In this document: piece by piece, positions 49,424-57,784 of the stretch
Layout of the letters: every line of letters starts with the position of its first letter
Position numbering within the stretch: position 1 is the stretch's first letter
Assembly: GCF_002946835.1 (NCBI RefSeq)
Contig: NZ_CP026654.1
Span: 1 to 64,000 of the forward strand
DNA: 64,000 nt
Direction: 5' to 3'
Source of the DNA: Streptomyces dengpaensis
GTDB taxonomy: Bacteria; Actinomycetota; Actinomycetes; Streptomycetales; Streptomycetaceae
Made by a program: the position numbers and the translations under genes
The notes under the pieces: generated by a model
Told to the model about the DNA's origin: nothing
Seen by the model: the letters and a program-made list of their open reading frames with translations, nothing else
Databases searched by the model: none

Positions 49424-51145
49424 TCACTGCCCGGGGCGGTAGCCGCTGGCGAGCAGTTCGGCCGCCTCCTGGCGGTACTTCGAGGCCGTGTCCGTGGAGG
49501 ACACCGCCGTCTCGCGCTGGACGTCGGCGATCGAGACCACCCGGGACAGCGCGGGGTGGATTTCGTCCGTGCCCAGGCCGACCGTCACCAGGCCGGCCGC
49601 GAGCGCCATGCGCGCGACCTTGCGGACCGCCCGCTCGCGCGAGGTGAGCTTCGCCTCGTCTTCCATTTCGACCGCGCGCCGCTCGACTTCGGCGACGGCG
49701 AGCCGCGTTTCGGCAGCAGCCATCTCCGTTTCGGCCTCGCGCAGCCGGGCGGCCTGGACGTTGGCGTCAGCAGCCGCCCTGCGGTCGTTCTCCTGCGCCG
49801 CCAGCCGGTCGGCTTCGGCAGCGCGGCGGCGCGTTTCGGCAGCGGCCATCTCCGTTTCGGCAGCACGCCGATCGGCTTCGGCAGCACGCTCGCGAGCCTC
49901 AGCGATCTCCGCCGTCTCGATCGCCTGTGCCTCCGCCGCGGCGACCCGGTCGGCCTCCGCCGCTGCCTTCCGCTTCTCCGCCGCGCGCCGCTCCAGTTCG
50001 GCCGTTTCCAGGTCGGCGGCAGCCGCCGTGCGGCGCTCCTGGGCTTCCTTGCGCTCCGCCTCCGCCTCACGGGCGCGGGCTTCGGCGACCAGGGCGGTTT
50101 CCAGCGCCTTCTCCTCCAGCTCAGCGGCCCGCTCTGCGGCGCTGGCCTGGGCTCGGGCGTAGGCGCGGGCCTGAGCGGTCGTGCCTTCCACCCGGGCGCG
50201 GACGGCTTCGAGTTCGCCGCCTGCCTCCAGCCGGTCGGCTTCGGCCTTCTTCTGCGCGACCTCCCGCCGCGTCTCCGCGTCCAGGTGCCGGCGCTCGGCT
50301 TCCTCCGCCCGCTCCTCAGCCTGGCGTTCCTGCTGCTCAGGCATCGCGAGGGCCTGCGCGACGGTGTAGCCGTAGGCGGCCATCTTCATCGGCAGCCGCT
50401 CATCCTCGGACGCCTTGTTCAGGTCGCCCTTGTACTTGCGCTTGAGCCACTGCTCGTAGGCGGTGAGGTCCTGCTGACGGCGGATCATCTCCGGGTAGGA
50501 GGTGACCCCGTACAGCCTCATCCGGCGGTAGAACTTCGGGGTCGCCAGCGGGGCGAGGATCCAACGGTGCAGCGGGATGCGGTCGGCGTGCGTACCCGCT
50601 TCGAGCTGCGCCTTCTTGATGAACAGCCGCCGTGCCGCCTCCACGCCGATCACGAAGAGGACCGGCATGACGCCGTGCGAGGCGGACTGGACCGGGTCGT
50701 TGCCGACCGCCCCCTGCGAGGACGCGTTGAACCACACGGTGGCGCCAGTCATGCCGTGCGCGGCCATCCGCAGCACCGGCCACGGGATGCCCTTGAGGAT
50801 CAGGTACAGGTCCAGGGCCAGGAACGCCAGGATCGAAGCGTCCACGCCGATCGGGAACCAGGGCGCGAGGCCCTCGCTGAATCCCCAGCTCAAAGCAACT
50901 TTGGCGAGGGTGTCGTACGACATAGCGAAGCCGATGGCGCCGACCAGCGTGCCGAAGACCGCTGCGACGTACGGCAGGGCGGCCGTGAAGCGGTCCCGCT
51001 TGGGCTTGATCCGGTTCCGCTTCCGTGTCTCCGAAACGCCCCCGGCCGCTCCCGAAACGAACTCGGGTGCGTCCGAAACGGCGGTCGGCGTCCTCGAAAC
51101 AGGGGTGTCGGGTGCCGCAGTCTGCGGCATGTCGGTGATCGTCAT
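49424..51145 (-). CDS. DUF2637 (SpdB-like) membrane protein with long coiled coil, 573 aa
   Basis: The N-terminal 190 residues match the DUF2637 type: helices near 58-75 (YVAAVFGTLVGAIGFAM), 85-120 (GVDASILAFLALDLYLIL), and two more up to about 165. The remaining 350 residues are a nearly unbroken Ala/Glu/Arg coiled coil with repeated RRAAEADR-type units, and a HTH-like end (IHPALSRVVSIADVQRE). DUF2637 proteins are part of Streptomyces plasmid spread genes. The long coil could bind TraB, DNA or the cell pole. Confidence 0.8.
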   Translation of the reverse strand: MTITDMPQTAAPDTPVSRTPTAVSDAPEFVSGAAGGVSETRKRNRIKPKRDRFTAALPYVAAVFGTLVGAIGFAMSYDTLAKVALSWGFSEGLAPWFPIGVDASILAFLALDLYLILKGIPWPVLRMAAHGMTGATVWFNASSQGAVGNDPVQSASHGVMPVLFVIGVEAARRLFIKKAQLEAGTHADRIPLHRWILAPLATPKFYRRMRLYGVTSYPEMIRRQQDLTAYEQWLKRKYKGDLNKASEDERLPMKMAAYGYTVAQALAMPEQQERQAEERAEEAERRHLDAETRREVAQKKAEADRLEAGGELEAVRARVEGTTAQARAYARAQASAAERAAELEEKALETALVAEARAREAEAERKEAQERRTAAAADLETAELERRAAEKRKAAAEADRVAAAEAQAIETAEIAEARERAAEADRRAAETEMAAAETRRRAAEADRLAAQENDRRAAADANVQAARLREAETEMAAAETRLAVAEVERRAVEMEDEAKLTSRERAVRKVARMALAAGLVTVGLGTDEIHPALSRVVSIADVQRETAVSSTDTASKYRQEAAELLASGYRPGQ

Positions 51146-51462
51146 GAGGGCCTCCGGAGGGGGTCGTTCAGGGGGTGGGCGAAACGGTGGGGGCCGCTCC
51201 CGAAACGCGGGCGGCTGCTCCCGAAACGGCGGTCGGCGGAGCCGAAATCGGCCCCGAGGGGCCGTTGCCTTCCCGGAGCGGGCCGTGCTGAAAAGCCGTC
51301 GCCCGTGGTGCGGGCGGCGGGTCCGGGGGAGTGCTGGGGGGCGGGATCGAAACTGTCCGTGGCTCCCGCCGGGCGGGAGCGAAAGGGACTGTCCGACTCC
51401 CCGTCACCGCCCGACCCGGCCCGCCGTGGTGCGGCGGTCGGTGCGAGCGGATCAGGCAGTCG
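51146..51462. other. Spacer with repeat copy A; no convincing gene
   Basis: An open minus-strand frame at 51168-51407 is rich in Pro, Ala, Ser and Thr and lacks a clear ribosome site; I do not call it. CGAAAC words recur. From 51389 to the next gene's stop the sequence (CTGTCCGACTCCCCGTCACC...) is repeated at 51752-51828 and contains a partly paired hairpin. Confidence 0.5.
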
Positions 51463-51723
51463 TCAGGCCGTGATCGCGAGGGGACGGTGCGGGTCGATGA
51501 CCCGGCCGTCGGGGAGCAGCTCGCCGGTGTCGTCGAAAACCACGACGTCGTTGCACAGCAGGCTCCAGCCCTGCTCCGGGTGGCCGGCCACGACGCGGGC
51601 GGCCTCCGCCGCCGGGCTGTCGGCCGACGGGCACTTCGGGGTGTGCGTGCACAGCGAGTCCGGCAGCCGGGTGGTGCCGGTGGCGGTCGTCGCGGTGTCG
51701 AGCTGGGTGGTCGTCGTGCCCAT
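51463..51723 (-). CDS. DUF5999 family protein, 86 aa
   Basis: The region CTHTPKCPSADSPAAEAARV, followed by HPEQGWSLLCNDVVVFDDTG and a late PDGRVIDPHRP, is the signature of the Streptomyces DUF5999 family, small proteins of unknown function with a CxHxxxC site. They are often encoded near WhiB or in development-linked contexts, as here. ATG 51723 has GGGAGG upstream. Confidence 0.82.
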   Translation of the reverse strand: MGTTTTQLDTATTATGTTRLPDSLCTHTPKCPSADSPAAEAARVVAGHPEQGWSLLCNDVVVFDDTGELLPDGRVIDPHRPLAITA

Positions 51724-51751
51724 CAGGGCCTCCCTGGGCTGTCGGTCCGGG

Positions 51752-51828
51752 CTGTCCGGCTCCCCGTCACCGCCCGTCCCGGCCGCCGTGGTGCGGCGGC
51801 CGGGACGGGCGGATCAGGCAGCCGCCAG
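51752..51828. repeat. Intergenic repeat copy B with strong hairpin
   Basis: Near-identical to 51389-51466. It holds a perfect 17-bp stem (51771-51787 and 51795-51811) that probably acts as terminator or attenuator between the WhiB and DUF5999 genes. Confidence 0.78.
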
Positions 51829-51834
51829 AACGGA

Positions 51835-52158
51835 TCAGGCGGAGGCGTTGCGGGCGCGCTGGCGGTCGCGGGCCTCACGGCGCTTGATGCGGCGGCGCTC
51901 GTTCTCGCTCATGCCGCCCGACACGCCGTGCGTCTGGCCGGTCTCCAGCGTCCAGGCGGCGCACGTCTCCAACACGGGGCACCTGCGGCAGACCGCCTTG
52001 GCCTCATCAATCTGGAGCAGCGCCGGGCCGGTGTTGCCGATGGGGAAGAACAGCTCGGGGTCCTCCTGGGCGCAAGCGCCCCGGGCCCGCCAGTTGCTGT
52101 TGACCGGCAGGTCGGCGGAGGGGGACTGGGCGGTGCGTACGATGGAAGAGCGGTTCAT
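51835..52158 (-). CDS. WhiB-family iron-sulfur regulator, 107 aa
   Basis: Cys residues at RGACAQED, CRRCPVLETCAAW form the four-Cys [4Fe-4S] site, followed by GVSGGMSENERR (the G-V/I-W/S-G-G turn) and a basic tail. ATG 52158 follows GGGAGG and was preferred over an earlier in-frame start. WhiB proteins work with sigma factors; this one may control plasmid genes, with a hairpin (52195-52222) in its leader. Confidence 0.88.
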   Translation of the reverse strand: MNRSSIVRTAQSPSADLPVNSNWRARGACAQEDPELFFPIGNTGPALLQIDEAKAVCRRCPVLETCAAWTLETGQTHGVSGGMSENERRRIKRREARDRQRARNASA

Positions 52159-52194
52159 CAGGGCCTCCCAGAAGGTCCGTTGTTGTGTACGAGA

Positions 52195-52222
52195 CAGCCC
52201 CAGGGCGGCCACCCTGGGGCTG
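52195..52222. terminator. Hairpin in the leader of the WhiB gene
   Basis: CAGCCCCAGGG (52195-52205) and CCCTGGGGCTG (52212-52222). Similar GACAGCCCC/GGGGCTGTC arms recur at 52795-52829. Confidence 0.7.
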
Positions 52223-52324
52223 TGTGCGTTCTAGCGACGGCCGGACGGCCAGAGCGGGGTGACATCCCGACGCTCTCCGCCGGCCCCGCCCGGTGAGGGC
52301 GGAGACGACGGGCAATGCCGGAGG

Positions 52325-52513
52325 TCAGCGGCGCTGCTGCTTCTGCCGGGCCTGGTAGGCGTCCTGGAGCCGGGCGAAGCGCTCGTGGATCGGCGCCCCG
52401 CCCACGCACTCCTGACCGTCCTGGCAGGCCTCGCAGTTGGTGGTGTGCTCGGTGGAGTCCTGGAACGCCTTCATGTAGCGGACGTACAGGTCATCCGTCT
52501 GACGGGCGGTCAT
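52325..52513 (-). CDS. Small Cys-containing protein, 62 aa
   Basis: ATG 52513 overlaps the 29-codon gene's stop (ATGA). A CEACQDGQEC motif may bind metal. The protein is otherwise helical and charged. It is part of a run of tiny coupled genes upstream of WhiB. Confidence 0.65.
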   Translation of the reverse strand: MTARQTDDLYVRYMKAFQDSTEHTTNCEACQDGQECVGGAPIHERFARLQDAYQARQKQQRR

Positions 52514-52599
52514 CGGCGGTTGTCCTCCGACCGCTTGTTCTGCTCCGCGTTCTTCCGCGAGAGCTCCGCGCGCTCCGCGTCAGTCAGGCTGGTGATCAC
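52510..52599 (-). CDS. Micro-protein, 29 aa
   Basis: Starts at GTG 52599 with GGAGG seven bases before, overlapping the preceding stop (GTGA), and ends overlapping the next start (ATGA). The sequence (SLTDAERAELSRKNAEQNKR) is a charged helix. Two-sided coupling argues it is translated. Confidence 0.6.
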   Translation of the reverse strand: MITSLTDAERAELSRKNAEQNKRSEDNRR

Positions 52600-52772
52600 G
52601 CCGCCACCTCCCAACCGGCAAGCGCCGGGGCGGTGTTGGGCAGGAGCACCAGGACGACGTCGACGCGGACGGCGTCCTCGGGCTCGTAGCCCTCGGCTTC
52701 GTCCTCTTCCTCGATGTCGTCGATGATCCCGGCCCGCGGCTTCAGCGCGGAGCGTGCCATGCTGTTCTGCAT
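52596..52772 (-). CDS. Small acidic protein, 58 aa
   Basis: ATG 52772 follows GGAGG after a spacing of six. After a basic start (MQNSMARSALKPRAG) comes an acidic segment (IEEEDEAEGYEPEDAV) and a hydrophobic strand (VDVVLVLLPNTAPALAGWE). Size and shape resemble short leader-type peptides, but no modifying enzyme is adjacent. It heads a coupled set 52596-52510-52325. Confidence 0.58.
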   Translation of the reverse strand: MQNSMARSALKPRAGIIDDIEEEDEAEGYEPEDAVRVDVVLVLLPNTAPALAGWEVAA

Positions 52773-52794
52773 CAGGTCCTCCAGACAGGTCCTG

Positions 52795-52829
52795 GACAGC
52801 CCCCGGGATCCCTAGTCCCTGGGGCTGTC
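52795..52829. terminator. Intergenic hairpin with GACAGCCCC arms
   Basis: GACAGCCCC (52795-52803) and GGGGCTGTC (52821-52829). The same arms occur in the WhiB leader. Confidence 0.68.
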
Positions 52830-52854
52830 GCCGTTCTGGCTGCCGTACGAGCAG

Positions 52855-52901
52855 CCACGGCCCCGGCCGACCCGAGGTAATCGGGTCGGCCGGGGCCGTG
52901 G
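52855..52901. terminator. Strong hairpin, first copy of a third duplicated element
   Basis: A perfect 19-bp stem, 52855-52873 and 52883-52901 (starting CCACGGCCCCGGCC). The core and flanks (GTACGAGCAG, GTGGTCG) are repeated at 53526-53569. Confidence 0.8.
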
Positions 52902-52919
52902 TCGATCGTGCGACGCTGG

Positions 52920-53474
52920 TCAGACGGCGCCGGCCGGAAGAGCGCGGGACACGAAGCCCTTCGCCTTCTGGAGGATCGGCGCGGGAATGCCGTGCCGGAC
53001 TCCGACCTCCTCAACCTCTGCGTCGCTGAGGCCGTAGTACATCGAGGCACCGTTCACGTAGATCGACAGCGCCTCGTAGTTTTCGTCCGGGAGGGCACCG
53101 CCGTTCTGCGTGACGATGTCGGCGAACTGCGGAAGCGCGCGGTTGAGAACGGTGAAGGCGTAGGCCCTGTCCTCCGGCCCAGGCCCGGCCTTACCGGCCT
53201 CACCCGCATCCGGCTGCTCCTGGACCATCCGAGGGCGGGCCTCCAGCTCGGCAACCCGCTCCTCGGCACGCGTCGCCCGGGAGTCTGCGACCTTGTACGC
53301 CTCCTGCGCCGCCTTCCGGGCGAGACGAGCGACATTCAGTTCGCCGGTCAGGCGCTGTACCTCGCCGTCCTTCGCCTCAACGCTCGCGGCCTGGGCGACG
53401 ACTTCCTCCTCGGCACGGGTGAGCTTGTCGCGTAACGCGTCGGCGGTTGTGCGTCGTACAAACGGCAGCTTCAT
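52920..53474 (-). CDS. Coiled-coil protein with globular C-terminus, 184 aa
   Basis: Residues 10-85 form a coiled coil (RDKLTRAEEEVVAQAASV and following). The C-terminal 80 residues look globular and helical (ALSIYVNGASMYYGLSDAEV). No family recognised. ATG 53474. It lies between the two copies of a duplicated hairpin, as a unit of its own. Confidence 0.7.
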   Translation of the reverse strand: MKLPFVRRTTADALRDKLTRAEEEVVAQAASVEAKDGEVQRLTGELNVARLARKAAQEAYKVADSRATRAEERVAELEARPRMVQEQPDAGEAGKAGPGPEDRAYAFTVLNRALPQFADIVTQNGGALPDENYEALSIYVNGASMYYGLSDAEVEEVGVRHGIPAPILQKAKGFVSRALPAGAV

Positions 53475-53525
53475 GCGGCTGTCCCCTTCATGTTGCTGTT
53501 CGACTCGGCTGGTCCGTACGAGCAG

Positions 53526-53569
53526 CCACGGCCCCGGCCTTCCCGCGTACGGGATGGCCGGGGCCGTGG
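53526..53569. terminator. Strong hairpin, second copy of the third duplicated element
   Basis: CCACGGCCCCGGCC (53526-53539) and GGCCGGGGCCGTGG (53556-53569), same flanks as the 52855 copy. Confidence 0.8.
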
Positions 53570-53587
53570 TCGTTCGTGCGTGGCGGT

Positions 53588-54199
53588 TCAGCGCGCGGGG
53601 CGCTTGGGGTGAAGCGTGGTCAGCGGGACCAGCGGGCTGCCCAGCGGGGCGTCACCGGCGGGCAGCTGCGCGCGCCGGGTGTCGGCGTCGCGTACCGCCG
53701 TCTCCGTCGACGCCCACTTCATCTCCCGCAGCAGCCACAGCGCCCGACCGTCACCGGGCTCGTCATCCGTCGGCGCCGTCTGCTTCTGCGCGGCGATCTG
53801 GCTGACGGCCGGGGCCAGCGCGACCTTCGGCTTCCGCAGCACGGTGGTCTTGCGGCGGTGAACGGTCTCCGAGTTGCCGTCCTCCAGGCGCTCCTGCCAC
53901 TTCTTGACCGTCATGTCGACGGTGACCAGGCGGTTGCTGCCCAGGCGGCAGCGGACGGCCGCGTCCTTGCCCGCCAGGCCCGTGTCGTGCGGCACCACCT
54001 TGGGCCTCTTGGTCTGGAGGCCGCTGATCGGCACCCACGTCTTGCAGTCGGGGCAGATCAGCGACGCGCAGGCCGGACGCAGATCGACCTGGTGAGGCTT
54101 GAGGGTGGAGATGACGAGCGCCGGGCGGGCGTTGACGGTGCGGGAGCGGGTCCGGCTCCGGCGGGGGCGGGCGGTGCGCTCAAGGGTCGAAGCTGACAT
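53588..54199 (-). CDS. Zinc-knuckle protein, 203 aa
   Basis: After a basic Arg-rich start, RPACASLICPDCKTWVPISG holds three Cys in a zinc-finger-like cluster, followed by HDTGLAGKDAAVRCRLGSN, another Cys/His site. This pattern occurs in many Streptomyces plasmid and phage proteins that may bind nucleic acids. Start ATG 54199. It is the first gene of the minus-strand block, facing the KorSA-like control region. Confidence 0.7.
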   Translation of the reverse strand: MSASTLERTARPRRSRTRSRTVNARPALVISTLKPHQVDLRPACASLICPDCKTWVPISGLQTKRPKVVPHDTGLAGKDAAVRCRLGSNRLVTVDMTVKKWQERLEDGNSETVHRRKTTVLRKPKVALAPAVSQIAAQKQTAPTDDEPGDGRALWLLREMKWASTETAVRDADTRRAQLPAGDAPLGSPLVPLTTLHPKRPAR

Positions 54200-54466
54200 C
54201 TGGACTCCTTATGGACGGAGTGGCAGGGAGCGCGTCGCGATGCTCTCTCTGCCCTCCGGGCCGCACGGCACGAGGCCGGCGTCCCGTAGGACAGACAGCG
54301 CACAGCGCTGCGACGTGCACACAGTCGTCGCGGCCGTCAGGCTCCGGAGGAGTTCGATGGTGCTCTCGCGCCCTCAGCGAGCTGAGGACTACTCCGGCCG
54401 CCCCGAGGGGCGGACGACTACTGCGGTCTTGCTTTTGCGGTGCTCCCAGAGGATCACCGCGTCTTA

Positions 54467-54527
54467 CTTACCTCAGGTTGCCTGAGGTATCCTCAGGTGT
54501 CAAGCAGTATGGTGAGGTACCCTCAGG
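54467..54527. promoter_or_regulatory. Cluster of CCTCAGG-type operator motifs before the GntR gene
   Basis: The 54200-54552 spacer holds no gene. At its end CCTCAGG/CCTGAGG words occur at about 54471, 54481, 54491 and 54521, plus GTGAGGTACCCTCAGG, in both directions. TATGGT near 54508 could be a -10 box. This is the expected design for autoregulation by the GntR-type repressor. Confidence 0.7.
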
Positions 54528-54552
54528 CCAAGAAGCGACCGAAGGAGGCGAA

Positions 54553-55311
54553 ATGCCCGAGCCACCGCGAGCCGACAACCGGCCGCCGTATACGCGCATC
54601 GCGAGTCACTACCGCGACCTCATCAGCTCCGGGGAGCTCGCGCGGGGCGTCCTGCTGCCGAGCATCAGTGCCCTGGCAGCCGAGTGGGGTGTCAGCACGG
54701 CCACGGCCGACCGGGCGATGAAACTGCTGCGTGATGAGCAACTCGTTCGGGGCATCAAGGGAGTTGGCACCGAGGTTCTGGGACTCCCCGTTTCGCTCTC
54801 CACCGGCTCCGACCGCCACGACCGCAGCACCAAGACGCAGTCGACGTGGGGCACCGGCGAGAAGTCGAGCGGGCACACAGCCGGCATAGTCGCCGCTCCC
54901 GACGACATCGCAAGCGTGCTGGGCATCGCTCCTGGTGACGACGTGATCCGCCGAAGCCGTGTCTACCGGGATGCGCATGGCATCGTCGCTCATTCGACCT
55001 CCTGGATCCCGGCCGAATTCGCGCAGGTGTTGCCCGAGTTGGCGGAGAGTGTGCGCCTCAAGGGCGGGCTGTCGCTGGACCTGATTGCCCGGGCCACCGG
55101 ACGGCAGGTGGCGCGGCGTATGCATGAGGAAGGCGCTCGCATCGCCACCGCGCAGGACCTCGAGCTCCTGGAGCTGGAGACCGGTACGGTCGCGGCGATC
55201 CTGGTGCTGACCGCGAGATTCTTGGACGCCGACGGCGAGGTGCTGGAGTTCGGGGTCGACTTGGGTGCTCCGGGCCGTACACGCCGCTTCACCTCGGAGG
55301 AGGAGCGGTGA
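54553..55311 (+). CDS. GntR/HutC-family repressor (KorSA-like)
   Basis: A 252-residue protein: an N-terminal GntR winged helix (YTRIASHYRDLISSGELARG; VSTATADRAMKLLRDEQL) and a UTRA effector domain from about 115. ATG 54553 has GAAGGAGG upstream. In Streptomyces plasmids such repressors (KorSA and relatives) silence transfer genes and themselves; the CCTCAGG cluster just upstream is the likely target. It starts an operon with the zeta-like kinase. Confidence 0.85.
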   Translation: MPEPPRADNRPPYTRIASHYRDLISSGELARGVLLPSISALAAEWGVSTATADRAMKLLRDEQLVRGIKGVGTEVLGLPVSLSTGSDRHDRSTKTQSTWGTGEKSSGHTAGIVAAPDDIASVLGIAPGDDVIRRSRVYRDAHGIVAHSTSWIPAEFAQVLPELAESVRLKGGLSLDLIARATGRQVARRMHEEGARIATAQDLELLELETGTVAAILVLTARFLDADGEVLEFGVDLGAPGRTRRFTSEEER

Positions 55312-56018
55312 CCAGCCGCGACACCGTTCTCCTGGACGACGACGTCGTCCACTGCCTTGAGACCCGCCTCGGTAGCCTCCTGCGAGCCGAGGCGTCCGAC
55401 ATTCTGACCTTGGAAGGACGATTCGAGATCCGCCGCATCTCTGCAGCCCTGGCCGGTCGTCCGGGGCCCGCGCCTCGCGCCATCCTCATGTCGGCGATGC
55501 CTGGCGCTGGCAAGACGGCCCTCGCTCTGACTCTGGAGCAGGCTGGCTTCCGGCGTCTCTGCCCGGATGAGGAGATGTTCCGCCGCTATGGCCACTACGG
55601 AAGGGACTTCCCGCGCGGCGAGTTCCGCGTCCGGGAGGCGCCCGTCCTCAAAGACATTGCCCTGGAACTCCAGGAGTCGCTGCAATCCGGCCGCGACACC
55701 GTGGTCGACCACGGATTCTGGACTCCGGAGGAACGCGCCCAATGGGCGGCGACCGCCATGGAAGCTGGCGGCGTACCCGTTCTCGTCTACCTGCCCGTGC
55801 CCCACGAGGTGCGCTGGGAGAGGATCCGGGAGCGCAACACCCAATCGCTGGTCGACCCAAATGCGATCGAATTCAGCGAGGAAGACCTGCTGAGGTTCGC
55901 AGGCCGATTCCACCCGCCGACCGCCGACGAACCGCACATCGTCTACGACGGCCATCCCGAGAGCCTGCTGGCCGAACTTCGCCGTACGCGTCCGTCCACT
56001 GATGGCGGCCTCCATTGA
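55308..56018 (+). CDS. Zeta-toxin-like P-loop kinase, 236 aa
   Basis: Walker A is MSAMPGAGKTA (about residues 60-70), followed by LCPDEEMFRRYGHY and DTVVDHGFWTPEER; this resembles the zeta-toxin/AAA kinase family. The start overlaps the repressor stop (GTGA), so repressor and kinase are coupled. No epsilon-type antitoxin gene is seen; the kinase may be a metabolite or nucleotide kinase instead. Confidence 0.75.
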   Translation: MTSRDTVLLDDDVVHCLETRLGSLLRAEASDILTLEGRFEIRRISAALAGRPGPAPRAILMSAMPGAGKTALALTLEQAGFRRLCPDEEMFRRYGHYGRDFPRGEFRVREAPVLKDIALELQESLQSGRDTVVDHGFWTPEERAQWAATAMEAGGVPVLVYLPVPHEVRWERIRERNTQSLVDPNAIEFSEEDLLRFAGRFHPPTADEPHIVYDGHPESLLAELRRTRPSTDGGLH

Positions 56019-56098
56019 CCTCTACCTCCCACGTGCATCACCGAGCACTTCTTGACCATGACCGTGCTCGGTTGATGTCGCTACGGAAAGTGACATCA

Positions 56099-56125
56099 GG
56101 GGGTGACATTCGGAATGTCACCCCC
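56099..56125. promoter_or_regulatory. Perfect 12-bp inverted repeat with GTGACAT words
   Basis: GGGGGTGACATT (56099-56110) and AATGTCACCCCC (56114-56125), three-base loop. Extra GTGACAT words lie next to it. It follows the kinase gene and precedes the TPR regulator gene, so it is either a terminator or an operator. Confidence 0.7.
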
Positions 56126-56255
56126 ACTTGTCACCTCCGCGCGATCAAGGGGCCGTGCCATGCTCGGCCGCAGAAGGGCCGGCTTCCGCTCCGTGAGCAT
56201 CACCCTGTCGGGGCACAGGCTGCGCCGCAGGACCGTACGGGGAAGGGGATCGGCG

Positions 56256-57491
56256 ATGACTGCTGACGAGCGTCCGGACTGGGCACGTCGGATGGTTGAG
56301 GAGCGGCTTGCGCGGGAGTGGTCGCAGCCCGACGCGGTGCGCGCCATGATGGCCCGCCTCCCCGAGGACCAGGCCGTGAGCGAGCAGGACCTGTTGCGCC
56401 AGTGGAAGCGGTGGGAGGCCGGCGAGGCTCAGCCGTCGAAGTATCGGTCGGTGATCGCTCAGACCTTCGGCACGACCACGGGCGCGTTCTTCCCCGAGAA
56501 GAGCCGCCGTGATGGGCGATCTGAGATCTTGCAGGTCAGCGGTATGGACACCGTGGACATCATCGCCCGGCTGCGTGCGTCCGATGTGGACGTGGCGACG
56601 TTGGACGCGCTAAGGATCACGGCCGATCGGCTGTGCTGCGAGTACGCGTACATGCCGGCCGACCAGTTGCTCCTGGAAGGAAAGGCCTGGCTGGCGCGGG
56701 TCGTTGGCCTCCAGCACCAGCGGGTGAGCCTGGCGCAGCACCGCGAGATCATTGCCCTTGCTGGGAAGCTCTCGCTCCTGGTCGGCTGTGTCGAGTACGA
56801 CTCCGGCCGGCCGCGCGATGCCGAAGCCACCCGTCAGGCCGCGCTGATGCTCGGTCAGGAGTCGGGGGAGCTGAGCGTGCAGGGCTGGGCGCACGAGATG
56901 CGTGCCTGGTTCGCGCTGACGCGGGGCGACTACCGCGGTGTCATCGCCGCCGCGGACGCCGGCATCTCAGTCGCGCCGAACGAGAGCGTCGCCGCGCAGC
57001 TGTATGCACAGAAGGCCAAGGCATGGGCGCGGCTGGGGGACCGATCTCAGACGGAGGTCGCGCTCGATCAGGGGCGGCAGCTCCTGGAGCGTCTCCCGTA
57101 CCCGGAGAACATCGAGAACCACTTCGTCGTCGACCCGGGCAAGTACGACTTCTACCGCATGGACGCGCTGAGGAAGTCGGGCGAGAACCGGCTCGCGGAG
57201 CAGCTGGCCAACGAGGTGATCCGGGCCGGGACGGACTTCGACGGTACGGAACGCTCACCCATGCGGAACGCGGAGGCGCGAGTGACCCTCGGTGTCGTCG
57301 CGGCCCGTGAGGGCGATCTCGACACAGCGCTCGCGTACGGGGAGAAGGCACTCGCCGGCGACCGGAAGTCCTTGCCGTCGCTCGCGATGGTGGCCGCCGA
57401 TCTCGGGCAGGCTCTCCAGTCCCGCTACGCGCACGCCTCCGAGGCGCAGGCTTTCGTCGCTCACCTTCGCGAGCTTCGGGGTGGCCAGTGA
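56256..57491 (+). CDS. Streptomyces HTH-TPR regulator-like protein, 411 aa
   Basis: ATG 56256 follows GGAAGGGG. The N-terminal 75 residues contain a helix-turn-helix-like segment (WKRWEAGEAQPSKYRSVIAQ), a variant XRE. The rest is a TPR-like helical array (AHEMRAWFALTRGDYRGVIA; RLGDRSQTEVALDQGRQLL). Such proteins sense peptides or small ligands. It is 84 bp from a minus-strand neighbour's end region and may be autoregulated by the 56099 palindrome. Confidence 0.8.
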   Translation: MTADERPDWARRMVEERLAREWSQPDAVRAMMARLPEDQAVSEQDLLRQWKRWEAGEAQPSKYRSVIAQTFGTTTGAFFPEKSRRDGRSEILQVSGMDTVDIIARLRASDVDVATLDALRITADRLCCEYAYMPADQLLLEGKAWLARVVGLQHQRVSLAQHREIIALAGKLSLLVGCVEYDSGRPRDAEATRQAALMLGQESGELSVQGWAHEMRAWFALTRGDYRGVIAAADAGISVAPNESVAAQLYAQKAKAWARLGDRSQTEVALDQGRQLLERLPYPENIENHFVVDPGKYDFYRMDALRKSGENRLAEQLANEVIRAGTDFDGTERSPMRNAEARVTLGVVAAREGDLDTALAYGEKALAGDRKSLPSLAMVAADLGQALQSRYAHASEAQAFVAHLRELRGGQ

Positions 57492-57784
57492 CATCAAGCC
57501 GACGGTCCGACGTATCGGCTCTGCGGCCTCCAGGCGGGATCGGCCAGAGCGCTTGTACGTTCCTACCGGAAGCCCCTCTTCCTGGTGCATCGGGCGTTGA
57601 TCGTGAATGCTGTTCTGGTCCTCTGCTTCCCGTCAGGCGGGCGGCCAACTGGGAAAGTTGCCCGCTGGACGGGAGATCCGGCGAATCCGGCATAACCCTC
57701 TTGGCGAATCCGGAAAAGTCTGTTCGGATCATGGGCACCACGAGCGCGACCTGCGCGTTCGTAGACGACAACGGGCCGAAGACG

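Noticed and set aside
51168..51407. 79-codon Pro/Ala-rich minus-strand frame
   Set aside because: No good ribosome site and low-complexity sequence; could be a relic but is not supported.
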